Positions 21,474 through 33,725 of a stretch of DNA of 64,000 nucleotides are shown here, one piece after another; the first letter of the stretch is position 1, and each line of letters begins with the position of its first letter. The notes under the pieces are model-generated. The model saw nothing but the letters and a program-made list of their open reading frames with translations. It ran no database searches and was not told where the DNA came from. The position numbers and the translations under genes are program-made. Source of the DNA: Ceratothoa steindachneri (lineage: Eukaryota; Arthropoda; Malacostraca; Isopoda; Cymothoidae); assembly GCA_963969495.1 (NCBI GenBank), contig OZ018317.1:33419503-33483502 (forward strand). The letters run 5' to 3'.

Positions 21474-22010
21474 CTATTGAACAAACACTTCTCTAGCATC
21501 TAAACCTTCATCTTCACTAATAGGAACAATTCCTTCGCAAATGTAATCAATCACTCTTCTTACATAATTCTTCTTCTCAATTAACCAATTGTAATGCACA
21601 CCACTCAAACATTGCAGATGCAACTCACACCCATTTACTCTGTCTACACCTTTACCACGATACATCACTGGCTTCTCCACACCATAATGCACATATACTC
21701 TCACACCAAACAGCTTACTCACTACCGCTAACACTTCCTGAAACATCATCACACCTGGCATACACATCTCAACTCTTTTCTTAACCTACTCAAATTTTCC
21801 ATTCCCAATTGCCCTGGTCTTTTACACGCTTCTTCCATAACCACCTTTCGTAATGCATTAACACTTTCTGGGACCTTTTCAAGCAATCCATCTTTCATCA
21901 AGTCTCATAAACCATACAATACACTTTCGAACATAGAATCACCTCCACCTTTACATTTCCTTCCAACCACTACACCTGCTGGCAAATACTCAGGATTTAT
22001 GCTTACAGTC
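21474..22010 (-). pseudogene. Gypsy subfamily 2 OTU-like domain
   Basis: Begins with GRKCKGGGDSMFESVLYGL near 21940, equivalent to the OTU catalytic block (normally D-G-x-C-L-F) but with Ser for Cys. After a broken stretch it resumes with MMFQEVLAVVSKLFGVRVYV and ends with LQCLSGVHYNWLIE, whose HYN matches the OTU catalytic His region. The Ser substitution is shared with the full-length element. Frame changes near 21790-21900 break it. Confidence 0.6.
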
Positions 22011-23372
22011 TCGCTCTCATTCAAATTAGATGGTAAACATGATATCAAATCAGCAATCACATTCCTTTCACCTGGCAAATACTCAACCACAAAATCAAAA
22101 TCACTGTTCTCACTACAAAACGTACTTCATACAGAAATGGTCATAATGACTTGAGACAGAATCTTAATGCAACCAACTCTCTTTCAATCATCGAATATGC
22201 ATGCTCTGCCACACTAAATGCCTTGGAAACATATGCAATTATTCGCTTTCTTTCAATCTCATTCACAACTTGATCTTGCAACAAACTCCCACCCATTGAA
22301 TGACCACTTGCATCTGTACAGACTTCAAGCATTCCTGAATTTGTTCCATACGCTGGATACGCAAGTTCCACATCTTTTGCAACTTCCACTTTTAACTTTT
22401 CAAATGCCGCATTCATAGAGTCATTCCACTTAATCACAGTACTTTTCTTTTTCCCAGTCCATACACTCAATGGTTTTATCCCACCCGAACAATCTTTCAT
22501 AAACTTTTTTCCAAACTCAACTAAACCAAGAAATCCATGCAACTCTCTCACTGTGGTAGGCTTAGGGAAATTAATCACCTTTTCCACGAACTTCTCCGAT
22601 TTATGCAATCCAGCCACACTCACCTTATATCCCCAAAACTCAACTTCACTAGCAAACCACACATATTTAGACAACTTCACTTTCACCCCAACCTCTTCCA
22701 ACTTTCTTAAAACATCATTCACCAAGGTCATATGTTCTTCCATGTTCTCACTCATCACCAAAATATCATCCAAAAACACTTACATTCTTACACAGAAGTC
22801 CACTCAACTCTACATTCATAGAATGCTGAAAAGCAGCCAGGGCGTTCACCAACCCAAAACTCGGGTTTCCAAACTGATAATGGCGCTTTGAGGTGGAGAA
22901 CGCCATAATGTAATAGGCCTGCTCTCTTCAGCAACAGGCATCTGGTAGTAACCACGTACCAGATCCATCTTAGAAAACACTTTCATTCCATACATACTGT
23001 ACACACATTCAAACACAACACTCATAGGAAACTTGTCTTTCAACGTTCGTTCATTCACTCTTCTATAGTCAATACACAGTCGCAAACATCCATCTGGCTT
23101 TCGTTGAGGTACAATCAGACTATTCCAGGCACTCACACTCGACTCAATCATACTAATTCTCTCTAATTTCTCACTGTTCCTCAATCTCTTGAGCCACATG
23201 GGGAGAGAAATGACGAGGCTTTTGATAAATTGGCGTAATCGTCACTCAAGTGAGCATTGCCAAAGTTCTCATCCCCTTGACTCAAGGCACCTCTCCTATT
23301 CCACAACATCCTGTAAACTTTTTGCTTCTCAAATTCACTCAACTTTTCTTCCAATTTCACTTGCTCAATCAA
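22011..23372 (-). pseudogene. Gypsy subfamily 2 reverse transcriptase and RNase H
   Basis: The N-terminal part has KPDGCLRLCIDYRRVNERT and FSKMDLVRGYYQMPV (22846-23199). The palm has FLDDILVMSENMEEH near 22770. RNase H has LEVCTDASGHSMGG near 22310 and the end EYLPGERNVIADLISCLP near 22070. These are the standard Ty3/Gypsy blocks. A frameshift near 22780-22850 separates fingers from palm, and others occur near 22140 and 23190. Confidence 0.87.
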
Positions 23373-23762
23373 ATCTTCATACTTCTAAACATTCAACATT
23401 ATACTCACAGAAAACACACTTGCATTCACCACATGCGTATCATTCTCCATATTCACCACTGTATTTAACACACCTAATTTATTTCCACTTGCACTCCTCT
23501 AAGACTCTTCCTTTGCAGATCCGGCCAAACTTGTATACAGACACGGGGATCTTTCATATCAATTATACCATCAAACACATGTACAACTCGCCTCAATCAA
23601 TAGTTCGCAGCACTACCATCCAAGACATAAATATTCTTATCATTCTCACTTACCTCAACATCCGAATTCCATCCAATCCTTACACTCAATGTTTCATTCT
23701 GCTTGACAGGCACACTCTCAACTGCATATACCTCCAGACCTTTCATGATGTTCACTCTCACA
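23373..23762 (-). pseudogene. Gypsy subfamily 2 PR-to-RT linker
   Basis: From 23760 downward the minus strand reads YAVESVPVKQNETLSVRIGW, then DVEVSENDKNIYVLDG and RRVVHVFDGIIDMKDPRVC in one continuous frame. The full-length copy has the same block but with a one-base deficit after the Trp. This copy therefore shows that protease and RT share one frame in the family. Confidence 0.8.
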
Positions 23763-25190
23763 CTGACAATACCGAAATTGCTGAACTATTTGTTGACAGT
23801 TTTTCCTCAGTATTTTGTGATATTCCACTTCAACCTTATCCTCATCAGCAATACAGAAATGTTATACAAGATATTGTAATATCTCATGATGATGTGTTGT
23901 CCATGCTGTCTCACTCTTATGCTTCTTCGAGTTTGGGTCCTGATGGGATCCATCCCTGTTTGTTAAAATCTTGTCCTCCTTTGACTTATCCACTGCACAA
24001 AATCTACATAGCAAGTCTTCTCACCGGGTATCTGTCTGATAAATGGAAATTATCAGAGGTTGTGCCGTTATTTAAAAAAGGGTGTAACAATCCCCTAAAC
24101 TATCGCTCCATCAGCCTAACATCTGTTTGCTGTAAAGCACTCAAATGGATCATCTCAGAACACCTCATGCTCTATCTCTAAGAGAATAATTTGCTATCTA
24201 AGGATCAACACAGCTTCCGGAAGGGTTGATCCATGGACTAATTACTACTTACTTATAACTCCATGAGTGCCTGGTTTGATGAAGGTTCAGTGGTTGACAT
24301 TCTATTTGATTTTTTCAAAGCTTTTGATGTCATCAATCATACTGTTCTTCTTTGTAAGCTTTGTAGTCTCGGCATTGTTGGAAACCTACTTGATAAGTTG
24401 GTTTGATTTATTTCTTTATGGTAGATCCATATATGTATTGTGGCAGGGTCACATATTTCCTGCAGGATGGTTCAAAGTCATGTTCCCCAGGGATCTGTGG
24501 TTGGCCCCCTCCTTTTTCTTATCTATGTGAACCATCTACCATCTCACATAAGGAATATGTGCAAAATTTTTGAGACTACCTAAAGCTTTACATCAAAATT
24601 CAAGCAGTTACTGTTGCATCTCTAGCCATTGTTATCTCCTCCTGTCAATGGGACATTAACACCATTGTTGCTGTAGCACACTTTTGGGGGTTCAGCTCAA
24701 TATCAGCAAATGTGTGGCCATGTGTTATTATCGAGTGGGATGAGCTTGGTACACTTGACTGTTATGACCTTGAGGGCCAGGACATCTTGCGTGTTTCTTC
24801 CCATAAAGACTTGGGCATCCTAATAGACACCAGCCTAAAATTCCACTCTCACATAAGAGCTACACTTAATAAAGCTTCTGGTGTCGCCTCCAACTTTCTC
24901 AAATCCACCCTATACAGGTCACCTACTTTTATGATTATTGTCTTCATTAGCAACATTAGGCTTCTCCTTGAATTTTCTAGCTGCATCTGGAATACCTACT
25001 GGATGTATTAAAGATCTTAAGCTCTTGAATCAGTTCAGCAACAATGGACCAGACATGTTGAGGGGCTTGACGACCTTCCATATGCTTATTGCCTTTATCG
25101 AGGCTTAATCTCTACTCTCTTCAGGGCAGGCTGTTGCAGGTGGATATTATTACTGTTGGAAAATCTTCCACAAGCAGGAGAGCCTGTGTA
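23763..25190 (+). mobile_element. LINE family G copy 1 (CR1/L2-like), reverse transcriptase
   Basis: The plus strand reads ELFVDSFSSVFCD, SSLGPDGIHPCLLKSC, KWKLSEVVPLFKKG, YRSISLTSVCCKALKWII, FRKG, a degraded FDFFKAFD, then ISKCV, DLGILIDTSLKFHSHI and LESVQQQWTRHVEGL. The palm YADD motif is degraded. Stops (for example at 24181) and frame changes are frequent. It cuts the Gypsy copy at 23762 and joins an inverted copy of itself at 25191. Confidence 0.8.
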
Positions 25191-25790
25191 AGACTTGCTA
25201 TGTAGATTTTATGCAGTGGATAAGCCAAAGGAGGACAAGATTTTAACAAACAGGGATGGATCCCATCAAGACCCAAACTTGAAGAAGCATAAGAGTGAGA
25301 CAACATGGAAAACACATCATCATGCGATATTACAACATCTTAATGACATTTCTGTATTGCTGATGAGGATAAGGTTGTAGTGGAATATCACAGAATACTG
25401 AGGAAAAACTGTCAACAAATAGTTCAGCAATTTCAGTATTGTCAGTTATTAGAGGACTGAAATGAGAAGCCTTCAGAGAGCCAACTGAAGGAGCAGCCAC
25501 TTTCTTGCTGCAAATATAATTATGAAAGGCTTTGGGATTTGTTTTAAATGAGACCAGAAGTGAGATCTTAGAGTCTATTTAAATGGAATAAAGTAGTACC
25601 TGTACTGCCTGTTGATTCTGGTGAAGTTAGTAAGAGCGACTGATGTGTCTAGAGAATTTCGACCATAGAAATCCTTGATGTGCATAAATACCTGCCATGC
25701 ATACTTCCTTTGCCTTGCAAGGTGCAGTGGAGGGTTTTGGAAGCAAGAATGAGAGCGAAAATAAATTTCATCCAATACTGAACATACATC
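25191..25790 (-). mobile_element. LINE family G copy 2, inverted fragment
   Basis: The minus strand repeats the G1 segment from LARQRKYAWQVF (linker after the endonuclease) through FVDSFSSVFCD and SSLGLDGIHPCLLKSC. Segment 25191-25440 is thus an inverted repeat of 23765-24030. Such head-to-head pairs can arise by twin priming, but here the two pieces overlap in content, so two insertions or a duplication are more likely. Confidence 0.75.
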
Positions 25791-26139
25791 TCAATGAGTG
25801 GACCTAAAGTTCACAAAAAAAGTTGATATTGACCATTTATATCTAAATGATCAAAATCAAAATCCCAATTGATTGAGTATATGAGAATTTATCCAATTAT
25901 ATTTACCTCATGACCAAGCCTTTTTCTTCAATGGTGCATTGCTTACCTAGTTAAATAACATGGGAGGTTAAGAGACTTGTCTTGTATTTCTCACATCTCA
26001 ACTCAAACAATGAATAGATGAGTAAAACTCAAAATTGTACTCATTTCTAAATTCAAGCATAGTTTTCAAATCAATAAAAAATATATCTAAACTTCTTTTG
26101 CTATTCAAATATGATTTATCAAATATCACAATAAATATT
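25791..26139. other. AT-rich sequence, nothing recognised
   Basis: Short open frames only; no repeat or motif was recognised. Confidence 0.4.
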
Positions 26140-28680
26140 CACATTTATTCAACCTTGACTTGAACAAACTAATAGTTGGTGCATTCACTACTACTTCTGT
26201 AAGGGCATTCCAGCTGTTAACTACTTTGACAGTGAAGGAATTAACTCTAGCTAAGGTTCTCCAATGACCTCTCTTCTTTAGCTTACAAGTATTTGAAAGT
26301 GTGCTGGTCTCGCTGTACTCAAAGAAAAGCTTATAATCTTATGTCCTCAAATTCATTTAGGATTTTATAAGTTTCCATCAAATCTCCTCTTTTCAAGTGT
26401 CGTAAAGCTCAAGCACTCACACCTTACTTTATATACAAGATCTTTTAGTTCTGGGATAAGCTTAGTCATACGTCTCTGGACTTTTTCAAGTTCAACAATA
26501 TCCTTTTTGTAATAAGGTGACCAGATCTGGACAGTGTATTCAAGGTGCGGTGTGACTAGTGCACAATATAAGATATGACAAGTATCTAGGTCAATTTCAG
26601 GATGTGAAGGTTATGGGTCTGCAGACATGTAAACTCCTAGGTCCTTCTCTACATTAGATTCCTTGAGTTGCTTGCTATAGAGGTCATAGTTGATATGTGG
26701 ATTTCTGTGTCCAAAATGCATGGTAACACATTTATCTGCATTGAAATCCAACAACCACTTTTTGCTCCAAGTTTCTAGCCTCTTTAAGTCTCTTTGCATT
26801 TAATTTCTTGTGATTTAATTTCTTTGAAGATTTTTGCATCATCAGCAAAAGGCAAGACTGGACATTCCAATTCATTCACCACAAGTCATTAATGTAAATG
26901 AGAAAGAGTACAGGACCCATAACAGATCCCTGTGATACACCTGAACTTACCCTGAGTTTGTCAGATTTGGCCCCTCTTATTTCCACAAACTGTTCCCTTC
27001 CATTTAAGAATGCCTTAAGCCATTGCAGAACTTTACCTCTTATCCTGTATGCCTCCAGTTTACTTAGTAATCTCTCATGTGGTACTTTATCAAATGCTTT
27101 CCTACAAACAAGATCATTTACATCAACTGGTATTTGATTATCCACTGCTGCTATCAATGTCTCCATGTATGAGTATGTCAGTAAATTTGAAAGTGTGCTT
27201 CTCTTCACTTTAAATCCATGCTGGCCATCATAAATCAGTTCATTATCATCTAGATGATTGACTACAACTTTCCTTACCAATTTCTCACATAATTTACAAA
27301 GTACACAGGTTGGGGAAACTGGTCTGTAATTTAATGGGTCAAAAATATCTCCATTTTTGTAAATTGGGCATAAAGATTCCAGAGGGCCAGTACTAGCCCT
27401 GAATCAAGTGATTTTTTGATTATGATTGATAATGGCAAGGCCAGTTCATTGTGACATTCACTCAAAAGCTTTAGGTGAATTCCATCTGGGCCCTTTGATT
27501 TATTTCCATTATTCTTCAATAATTCCCTAATCTCATTCATATCTACATCAATGTCTTCAATTACTGGTCCATGGTAGCCAACATGAAACTCTGGTATGTT
27601 ATGTTCATCTTCCTGTATAAACAATTTAGAAAGCTCGGTTCATTTCGTTAGCAGTTTCTAAGTCTGTACCTATTGGTTGTTTCACCAAATTAATTCCTCA
27701 CTTTAAGTACCATTTCTTTTAGAGATGTTCAACTCCTCACAAAACTACAAAAGTGCTTAGGGTTTAATTTTATGTCCTTACATAAATTCTTTAGGAATAC
27801 CTTTTTTACCTGCCTAATCACACTTGTAGTCAAGTTTCTCATCCTTCTATATTCTTCTGCTCTCCTTGGTGTCATCCTAGCTTTAAGGAGTTTCTGTGCC
27901 TTTTCTTTTCTTTTTCTCTAATATGGTTTTTCACTTCCTTTGTCATCCACTTAGCTCTTCTTTTCCCAAAACTACATGCTATCTTTGGCACATACTTATC
28001 TATAAGATCACCCAATATCCTGACTAGTATTTGATACATTTTATCTACCTCCTTGTCTCTAAAGAGTTCAATCCAGTTAATTTCTGTTAATTCTCTTATC
28101 ATTACAACATAGTTAGCTTTATGAAAGTTATATATAAATTGCTAGGCACTATTTACCTCTTCATTCTCAGTGTCCAGTAAGAGATAAAATGTAATCACAA
28201 CACGGTGACTTTTCCCTAAGGGAGGAAGTCATTCTAGACCCATAATATCATAAGAATCCCTGGTAAAAATGAGATCAAGCTTTCACGGATTATTTTCTGC
28301 CAAATTATGGGTGTCTTCCAAAACATGCTGCTCTAAGAAAACATTGTTAACAATATCAACATAATTTCTTGCTTCCACAATCCGACCAACACTAGATACT
28401 TCATTATTTTCCTATTTTATCTCCTTAAAGTTAAAGTTGCTACATATAAGCACCTGAGATTCATTATTATAATCACCACTTAACCTTATAAGGTTGCAAA
28501 GAAGATCATTTTTCTCTCTTACTGAAGCTGGGGGTCTATAAATTGTTCCAATTAACACACTTTTATTTTGAAAAATAATTTCACACCAAACTGACTCACC
28601 ATAAGCATGGTTATTTAGAAAATTACTATTTGAAGATTCTAAATCAAAAACTTCCACCACCCTTCACTTGATAGTCCTAT
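26140..28680 (-). pseudogene. LINE family F ORF2 (CR1-like): endonuclease and reverse transcriptase
   Basis: The endonuclease part (28200-28660) has VWCEIIFQNKSVLIGTIYRPP and QVLICSNFNFKEI. The linker lies at 27872-28102. The polymerase has KSKGPDGIHLKLLSE, YDGQHGFKVKRSTLSNLL, KAFDKVPHERLLSKLE, GVSQGSVMGPVLFLIYINDL, FADDAKIF near 26850 and EKDLGVYMS. Its C-terminus is LEKVQRRMTKLIPEL and NSWNAL. All key blocks are present but frameshifts and stops separate them. It is a different family from A-E and from G. Confidence 0.82.
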
Positions 28681-29400
28681 TGCTCGGGTTCATGGGGGTA
28701 CCTCTGGGCTAGATGGTGCATCAGCAATGGGTTGTGGCACATGCAAAGATGAAGTTGGCAATGATGCAATTGGTTGTGATGAGTGTGACTGCTAGTTCTA
28801 CCCCTCGTCCATGTGTTTGGGTTTACCAGCAAAGGTGATCGCTGATATAGCTCAGTTGGAGGGGGACGGTATTCTGTTTGTTCGTTTGAGTTGCCGAGTT
28901 CATAAATACTCTCCTACTAGTGCCTGTGCTGTTGCGGGTAATGCAGACCAAGGTGCCACAATTAAACAGCTCTCAGAAATGGTTATGGCTCTTTGTGCTA
29001 CAGTACAGACCTTGTCTCAGAAAGTAGATAGTCTACTTTCACAAGGAACCACTTCACACACTTTACCCACTTCTAATGACCAGTGGCTGAGTACTAGACT
29101 GGCTATTAGAGAGGAGATACGGGAGTTACAGGATCAAGAGCGGAGGAAGGATTCTCTAATACTACGAGGAATGACAAATATGGATGTGAATGGAGTCGAA
29201 TCTAAATTCAAAGAAATTTCTTCTTTCTTGATCACTAAAGACGTTGTACTGACAGGGGTTGTTTCTTTGAATCAGAAAAAAGGACTTTTTAGAGGGAATA
29301 TTATGAATGCACAGGATAGAAAGACTTCTTCAGGAGACACACAAACTAAAATAGTCAAGGTTCAGTGAGGAACTTCGCAACAGACATGCCACCCTGAGGG
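28681..29400 (+). pseudogene. LINE ORF1 with PHD finger and coiled coil
   Basis: The plus strand begins with a PHD-type zinc finger, CGTCKDEVGNDAIGCDECDC. A stop replaces the aromatic position and the finger continues to LSCR near 28895. From 28811 a 185-codon frame follows. It has a heptad-rich stretch (IKQLSEMVMALCATVQTL), REEIRELQDQERRKDSLILRG and an RNA-binding-like end GLFRGNIMNAQDRK. PHD-bearing ORF1 proteins are known in CR1-like LINEs. It probably belongs to family G, but the matching ORF2 is not adjacent. Confidence 0.7.
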
Positions 29401-29528
29401 GTTCATTAGAGGGAGCTACTCCATGTAAATAAAATATTCTCATTAGATATATAGGTAAATATTAAATCTAGGAATACATTTTGGGAAATAAAAAACAGTA
29501 TTTATTTATAAATTTATTTAAAAATTAC

Positions 29529-31305
29529 CTAATTATTGTAGTTGACCATATCATCATCAGAATAAAGCTGATCATCCTCTACTTCTTCATTGGATAACTC
29601 TTCTTGTTTTTTGAAAACATCTTCATAGAAGGGTTTGTGCTCTGATGGCACAAATTTCAATAAAGCTTTAAGATCCTTTAGCTTTTCTTTTTGAATTTTA
29701 ACAGCATTTGAGTATTTTTTAATTAGTGCTACAACCTTTCTGTAGCTTAATTGGTACTAGATCTTGCAGGCCATATCTTGTGCTAATGATGAATCCCATT
29801 TTATATTCTTTGGCCATTGTAACAATTTTGGCAGGATTAAAATTATTTCCTATGAAACCCTGTTTTGTCACAGCATTTTGAAGAATAGTATAATCAAAAA
29901 ATGAATCTCTTTTCATTTCAACTACTGCAAAAGGGTTCATAATCCTACAACTTTTCATAAAATCAATGCTTCCAAATTTCCGAAGTCTGGATCACAAGGG
30001 AGGAAACTACAGCCTGGAATCATGTAATAGTGCTTAACAAAAAGCAACTGTTCACTATGTATTAATCTTAGATCAAAAAAAGCATTAAATTTATATTTTT
30101 ATTTTGCCCACTGCAGTTTCACTGAAGATCACAAATTTCTGCACACTTTCATCAAGAATGTTGTTTACTTAATGTTGCAGACAACTTGCAATTTCAGAGG
30201 ATCCTCGCTTTGCATTTGCTTCATTCCAAACATAGAAATGAGCACATCCATTCTTCATATTGTGAATGGAAAAGTTATAAGTCCATAATTTCTGCTTGTA
30301 ATATTGTAATCCAGTACTTAGATGAGGAGTAGGTAAAGTTTGCTGCAAATCTATTGCAATTGCAGCGAGTGAAGCATCAGAATCCTTTTCATATACCTTT
30401 CTTATCTCATGAGCAGCTTTTGAACTAGCAATATGAAATTTGGGGGGGAGTGAATGCTCCTTGATACGATCTTCATCACTTTTGGGGTCACAACTTTTTA
30501 ATTACATATCTATGGAATCACAGGTATTGCATGTGTCAGATTTAGGTGGGTCAGTGCCAATATTGTATCCGATTTTAAAAATTTGAGTATAGATGCACTC
30601 TGAGGCTTCTAAATGCTGCTTATCTTCACTTTGAACTTTAAATAGTCCCTATATACTGATTTCAAGCCTTTGCCTGGTGAAGGTACACACGATAGGGAGA
30701 CTTTGCCCTTGAATAGTGGGATAAACAAGTAGAAAGCTTAGAAATGTGGGACCTGACCAAATTTTTTACCTCAGAAGAAGTTTTGTTGGACGGTTCATGC
30801 TTTCCCCACTGATCTGCAATAACTGTCCCAAATTTGGTGCCTTTCTTGATTACAATTTGAGCTCTTGTTTCAGATATGCTGTGAATATTAATAAATGCTT
30901 TGAGACAAATATTAATGCTTGTGTTGTAAACCCTGATTGTGTAAATGTATGTCTTAGAACATGTATTATCAGCACCTTTTTCTGAACGTCTTCTCTTAAT
31001 GTTAGACACAGAAATAAGGCCACAAAGGTATTGTGTTTAGGAATTATAATTCCCTAGTGCCCCCAAATTTTGCAAAATAAATTTAATATTTTCATAACCC
31101 ACTTTTTCATAGCACTTATCTTTACATGCGAATGGAGGCCCAATCTGTTTCTCAGGAACATGTTTCTTCATTCTTCAGCTGATGTAAGCACTTCCACTGT
31201 TTTTGTTTGTTTTAGAAACTGTTTTTTCCACTACCTAACATTTTTAATATGCTTTCTTGAATGCTTTGATATTTCTTCATCACTTCCTTTGTTATTGTCA
31301 CTCAT
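29529..31305 (-). pseudogene. Decayed transposase-like gene, family uncertain
   Basis: A 1.8-kb minus-strand ruin starts MSDNNKGSDEE near 31305. It continues with SNIKRRRSEKGADNT and IADQWGKHEPSNKTSSEV (30662-31009). Next come IGYNIGTDPPKSDTCNTCDS, QKLWTYNFSIHNMKNG and HFYVWNEANAKRGSSEI, then YMIPGCSFLPCDPDFGNLE. It ends in an acidic tail near 29530. This order recalls a large group of invertebrate repeat proteins with a Cys pair followed by an RNase-H-like fold; I cannot name the superfamily with confidence. It has at least two stops and several frameshifts. No terminal repeats were seen. Confidence 0.55.
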
Positions 31306-31320
31306 TATGAAAGGCTAACA

Positions 31321-31689
31321 ATAAAATTAATTAAAAAATAGCATTGATTTCGGCATTTAAAGATCCCACAGCTGACTTTTAACTGAGCATGTGAAAGACT
31401 GATGTAAACAAACAAAAAGCTCCATCATGATTGGTCAAAAATCAGGGAGTGCTCAAGGAGCTGAATTGTGTTTGGTCAAATGTAAATGTTGCTTACGTTA
31501 TTGTGGTCCTATAAGAGAATTGATATAGCACTTCAAAAATGAAGACAGACACTACTTTGGAACTTATTTTACATGGTTATAAGTTTGACTTTCCTTTCCC
31601 ATGAGAATGAGCAAAGAGATAAAGGATAGCTCTAAAATTTTAAATGAAAAAAAAAAAAATTAGCAACTTTCAGGTACATTGTTGTGGTT
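31321..31689. other. AT-rich sequence, nothing recognised
   Basis: No frame, repeat or element end was recognised. Confidence 0.4.
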
Positions 31690-32200
31690 TTGAGCTCCTC
31701 AATTGGAGTCAGTACAAAGAAGATGGACAAGAGAAATTTGTGGATTAGAGGGCTTGGATTACTCTCAGTGCTTAGAAACCTTGAAATTGTACTCAGTCGA
31801 GGGGAGATTACTCAGAAATGATACTATTAAATATTGGCAAATTTTCCATGGTCAATTGTCAATTTCTCAGGATGATTTTTTTCTTTGTCACTTATTGAGT
31901 AGCACAAGTGGTCATGATCTCAAAATTGCTCACTCTAGAACACAGCTGGAGGTTCAAAAAAGATTCTTTGGCTTGAGGTGCATTGGACCTATGGAATGCA
32001 TCATCTATTGAGCTTGTTGGCTGTGAAAATATTGGGGTATTTAAGAGTGGCCTTGCTCTTCATCTTGGCGACATGCTCTTTCATTATGTTTGAGTGACTG
32101 ATTTTGTGGGACCATTGGACAATTGCAATATTGCTGCTTATGATGCACTATCCAGCCAGCTTTTGTTAGTAGTTCTCAATATGCATGAAACTGTTTACTT
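31690..32200 (+). pseudogene. LINE family G reverse transcriptase C-terminus
   Basis: Reads LESVQRRWTREICGLEGLDY, LETLKLYSVEGRLLRNDTIKYW and IFHGQLSISQDDFF, ending with degraded tail sequence. The equivalent segment of copy G1 lies at 25030-25190. It is a 5'-truncated 3' end. Confidence 0.7.
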
Positions 32201-32239
32201 GGGCTGGCACATAGCAGAGTGTGGCTTCCCACTGCTCTC

Positions 32240-32720
32240 ATTCATCTGATACATGGGGGTGGGAAGCCCACCAGGTAAGAGATGTTTACTCAATTTGGTC
32301 TCAGTTAAACACACTATGTCTGGTTTAAGTTCATCAAGCAATACCTGCAGTTCTCTTGTTTTATTGAATACTCCATCAATATTAGTATATATACATTTGA
32401 GAGTGGTGTGATTGTCTAAAAATTTCTTACTGGTCTGGCATTTGCCTTGTTTGGATTCACTTTTACTTTAACTATCTTGTCACCCCTTATAATCCATCTA
32501 CTGTCCATAATATTCTGCTGTTTTAGTTCCTCATTCTTTTGTTTCATATCATCGACTAGGACTTTCCTTCTATCTCTATCAACCTGATTCATATATCTAA
32601 AAATCTTGATTTTTCTTAATTCTTTGTCATCATGTTCCCCCAATTTGAGGGCAGCTCTCAGTACCCTTATTGTGGTACGCTCCTGGTATAATATTACCTT
32701 TGTTAGTCTAGGCCCTTTGT
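32240..32720 (-). pseudogene. LINE fragment: ORF1 end and endonuclease start
   Basis: The minus strand reads ELRKIKIFRYMNQVDRDRRK and WIIRGDKIVKVKVN. In a shifted frame CIYTNIDGVFNKTRELQVLL and LKPDIVCLTETKLS follow. The latter is the N-terminal strand and catalytic Glu region of a LINE endonuclease. It is truncated near 32240. Most similar in style to family F. Confidence 0.65.
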
Positions 32721-32853
32721 CTGTCCCTCTCCTTTTTTCCTAGCCAACCAACTGAAATAATCTTGCCAGGAGAAGATGCCAAGTTCATAAAATAATAGTC
32801 ACAGATAATAGGAACATGGGTGCAGCCAGGCAAAAGTGGAAGGGCAAAGATAT
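32721..32853 (-). pseudogene. LINE family H endonuclease, C-terminal end (split by Gypsy)
   Basis: Reads FALPLLPGCTHVPIICDYYF, the end of a CR1/L2-type endonuclease. The upstream part, ending SEPDRVRDI, lies beyond the Gypsy element at 41776. Joining the two gives the usual family block, so the Gypsy landed inside this LINE. Confidence 0.78.
32850..32853 (+). repeat. Target-site duplication ATAT, left
   Basis: Repeated at 41772-41775 after the right LTR. Confidence 0.8.
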
Positions 32854-33723
32854 TGTGGTGGAGCGAATGTGAGTGTGTGTAAAAGGGCCATTCTCCCACC
32901 CCTTTTCTCAGTACCCTATCCCTCCCTCTGTAAGAATGTGTGTGTGAGTGGGAATAAGGTTTATTTATATTTTCTCTTTGTATATATATGTATTTGATTT
33001 CATGTATTAATTGTTTTCTCTTTCTCAGATTGTACTTTGCTTAAGATAATCTTTTATCAAAATTGTACTTTGTTTATAATATTCTTTTAGCAAAGCGCCA
33101 TATTCTGGAAAGAGGTAAGCTAGTCGATAAATTTACTCGGGTAATGCCCACTTATTAGTTTCCCTTCCATGTATAAATAAAGGGGTCATAAAAGGAGGAT
33201 ATATCTCTTCTACAGAGAGTGGAAGTGTGGACTGATAGCAAGAGGGGTTCTCTAGACGAGTGCTCCACCCAGCCCTGAGACGGAGGGCTTTCGTGCCTCT
33301 CTAACCACCTGAACCGCCATACCCGCCTTCGTTGACAATCCTGCCTCCTTCTAAGTTAGCCTACTACCACCCACCTCCAGCACACAAGTGATAGCGCATG
33401 CCCCCTTTTCGTTCGGTTGTTGTTGTGTTTTTTTATGTTTTGTGTAGATATATAAGTAAATTGTTGTATTCGCCGGTTATAAAATTCTCTTTTGGTATCG
33501 TATTTGGATTGGGGAATTTAGCCTCATTTTGAAGTGTGCACACTTCCCTTGTAAATATAAAATTGTTGTAAATATAAGCTGTAATTATCATTGTACTTTT
33601 TTTCTGTTAGTAAAGAACTGTACATACAATCCGTTTCATTCTCCTTCGATTTCTCACGTCCGGATTAGTATAGGAAGCGGGTTGGATCGATTGGGGTTAG
33701 TCTAAAATTTTCGGCCGGCTACA
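32854..33723 (+). repeat. Left LTR, 870 bp
   Basis: Starts TGTGGTGGAGCG and ends CGGCTACA, the normal TG...CA form. It carries TATAAATAAA at 33172, a plausible TATA box or polyadenylation signal. The first ~90 and last ~120 bp are shared with the LTR at 20351-21092 and the solo LTR at 44728-45593. Confidence 0.95.
33172..33181 (+). promoter_or_regulatory. TATA-like box in the LTR
   Basis: TATAAATAAA about two-fifths into the LTR. The AATAAA inside it could also serve as poly(A) signal. The right LTR has the same motif near 41220. Confidence 0.5.
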
Positions 33724-33725
33724 TT

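Larger units (their letters stand above)
16677..23762 (-). mobile_element. Old Gypsy copy (subfamily 2), minus strand, 5' part lost and split by a younger Gypsy
   Basis: Pol reads from the PR-RT linker at 23760 down to the C-terminal extension at 16747. It keeps the same domain order as the full-length element at 32854-41771, including the OTU-like domain and second retropepsin. The integrase core is roughly two-thirds identical by eye, so this is a separate subfamily. Stops and frameshifts are frequent. It is interrupted at 18568-21096 by a deleted Gypsy with ACAC target duplications. At 23763 it is cut off by LINE G1; gag, knuckles and the first retropepsin are absent. Confidence 0.88.
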
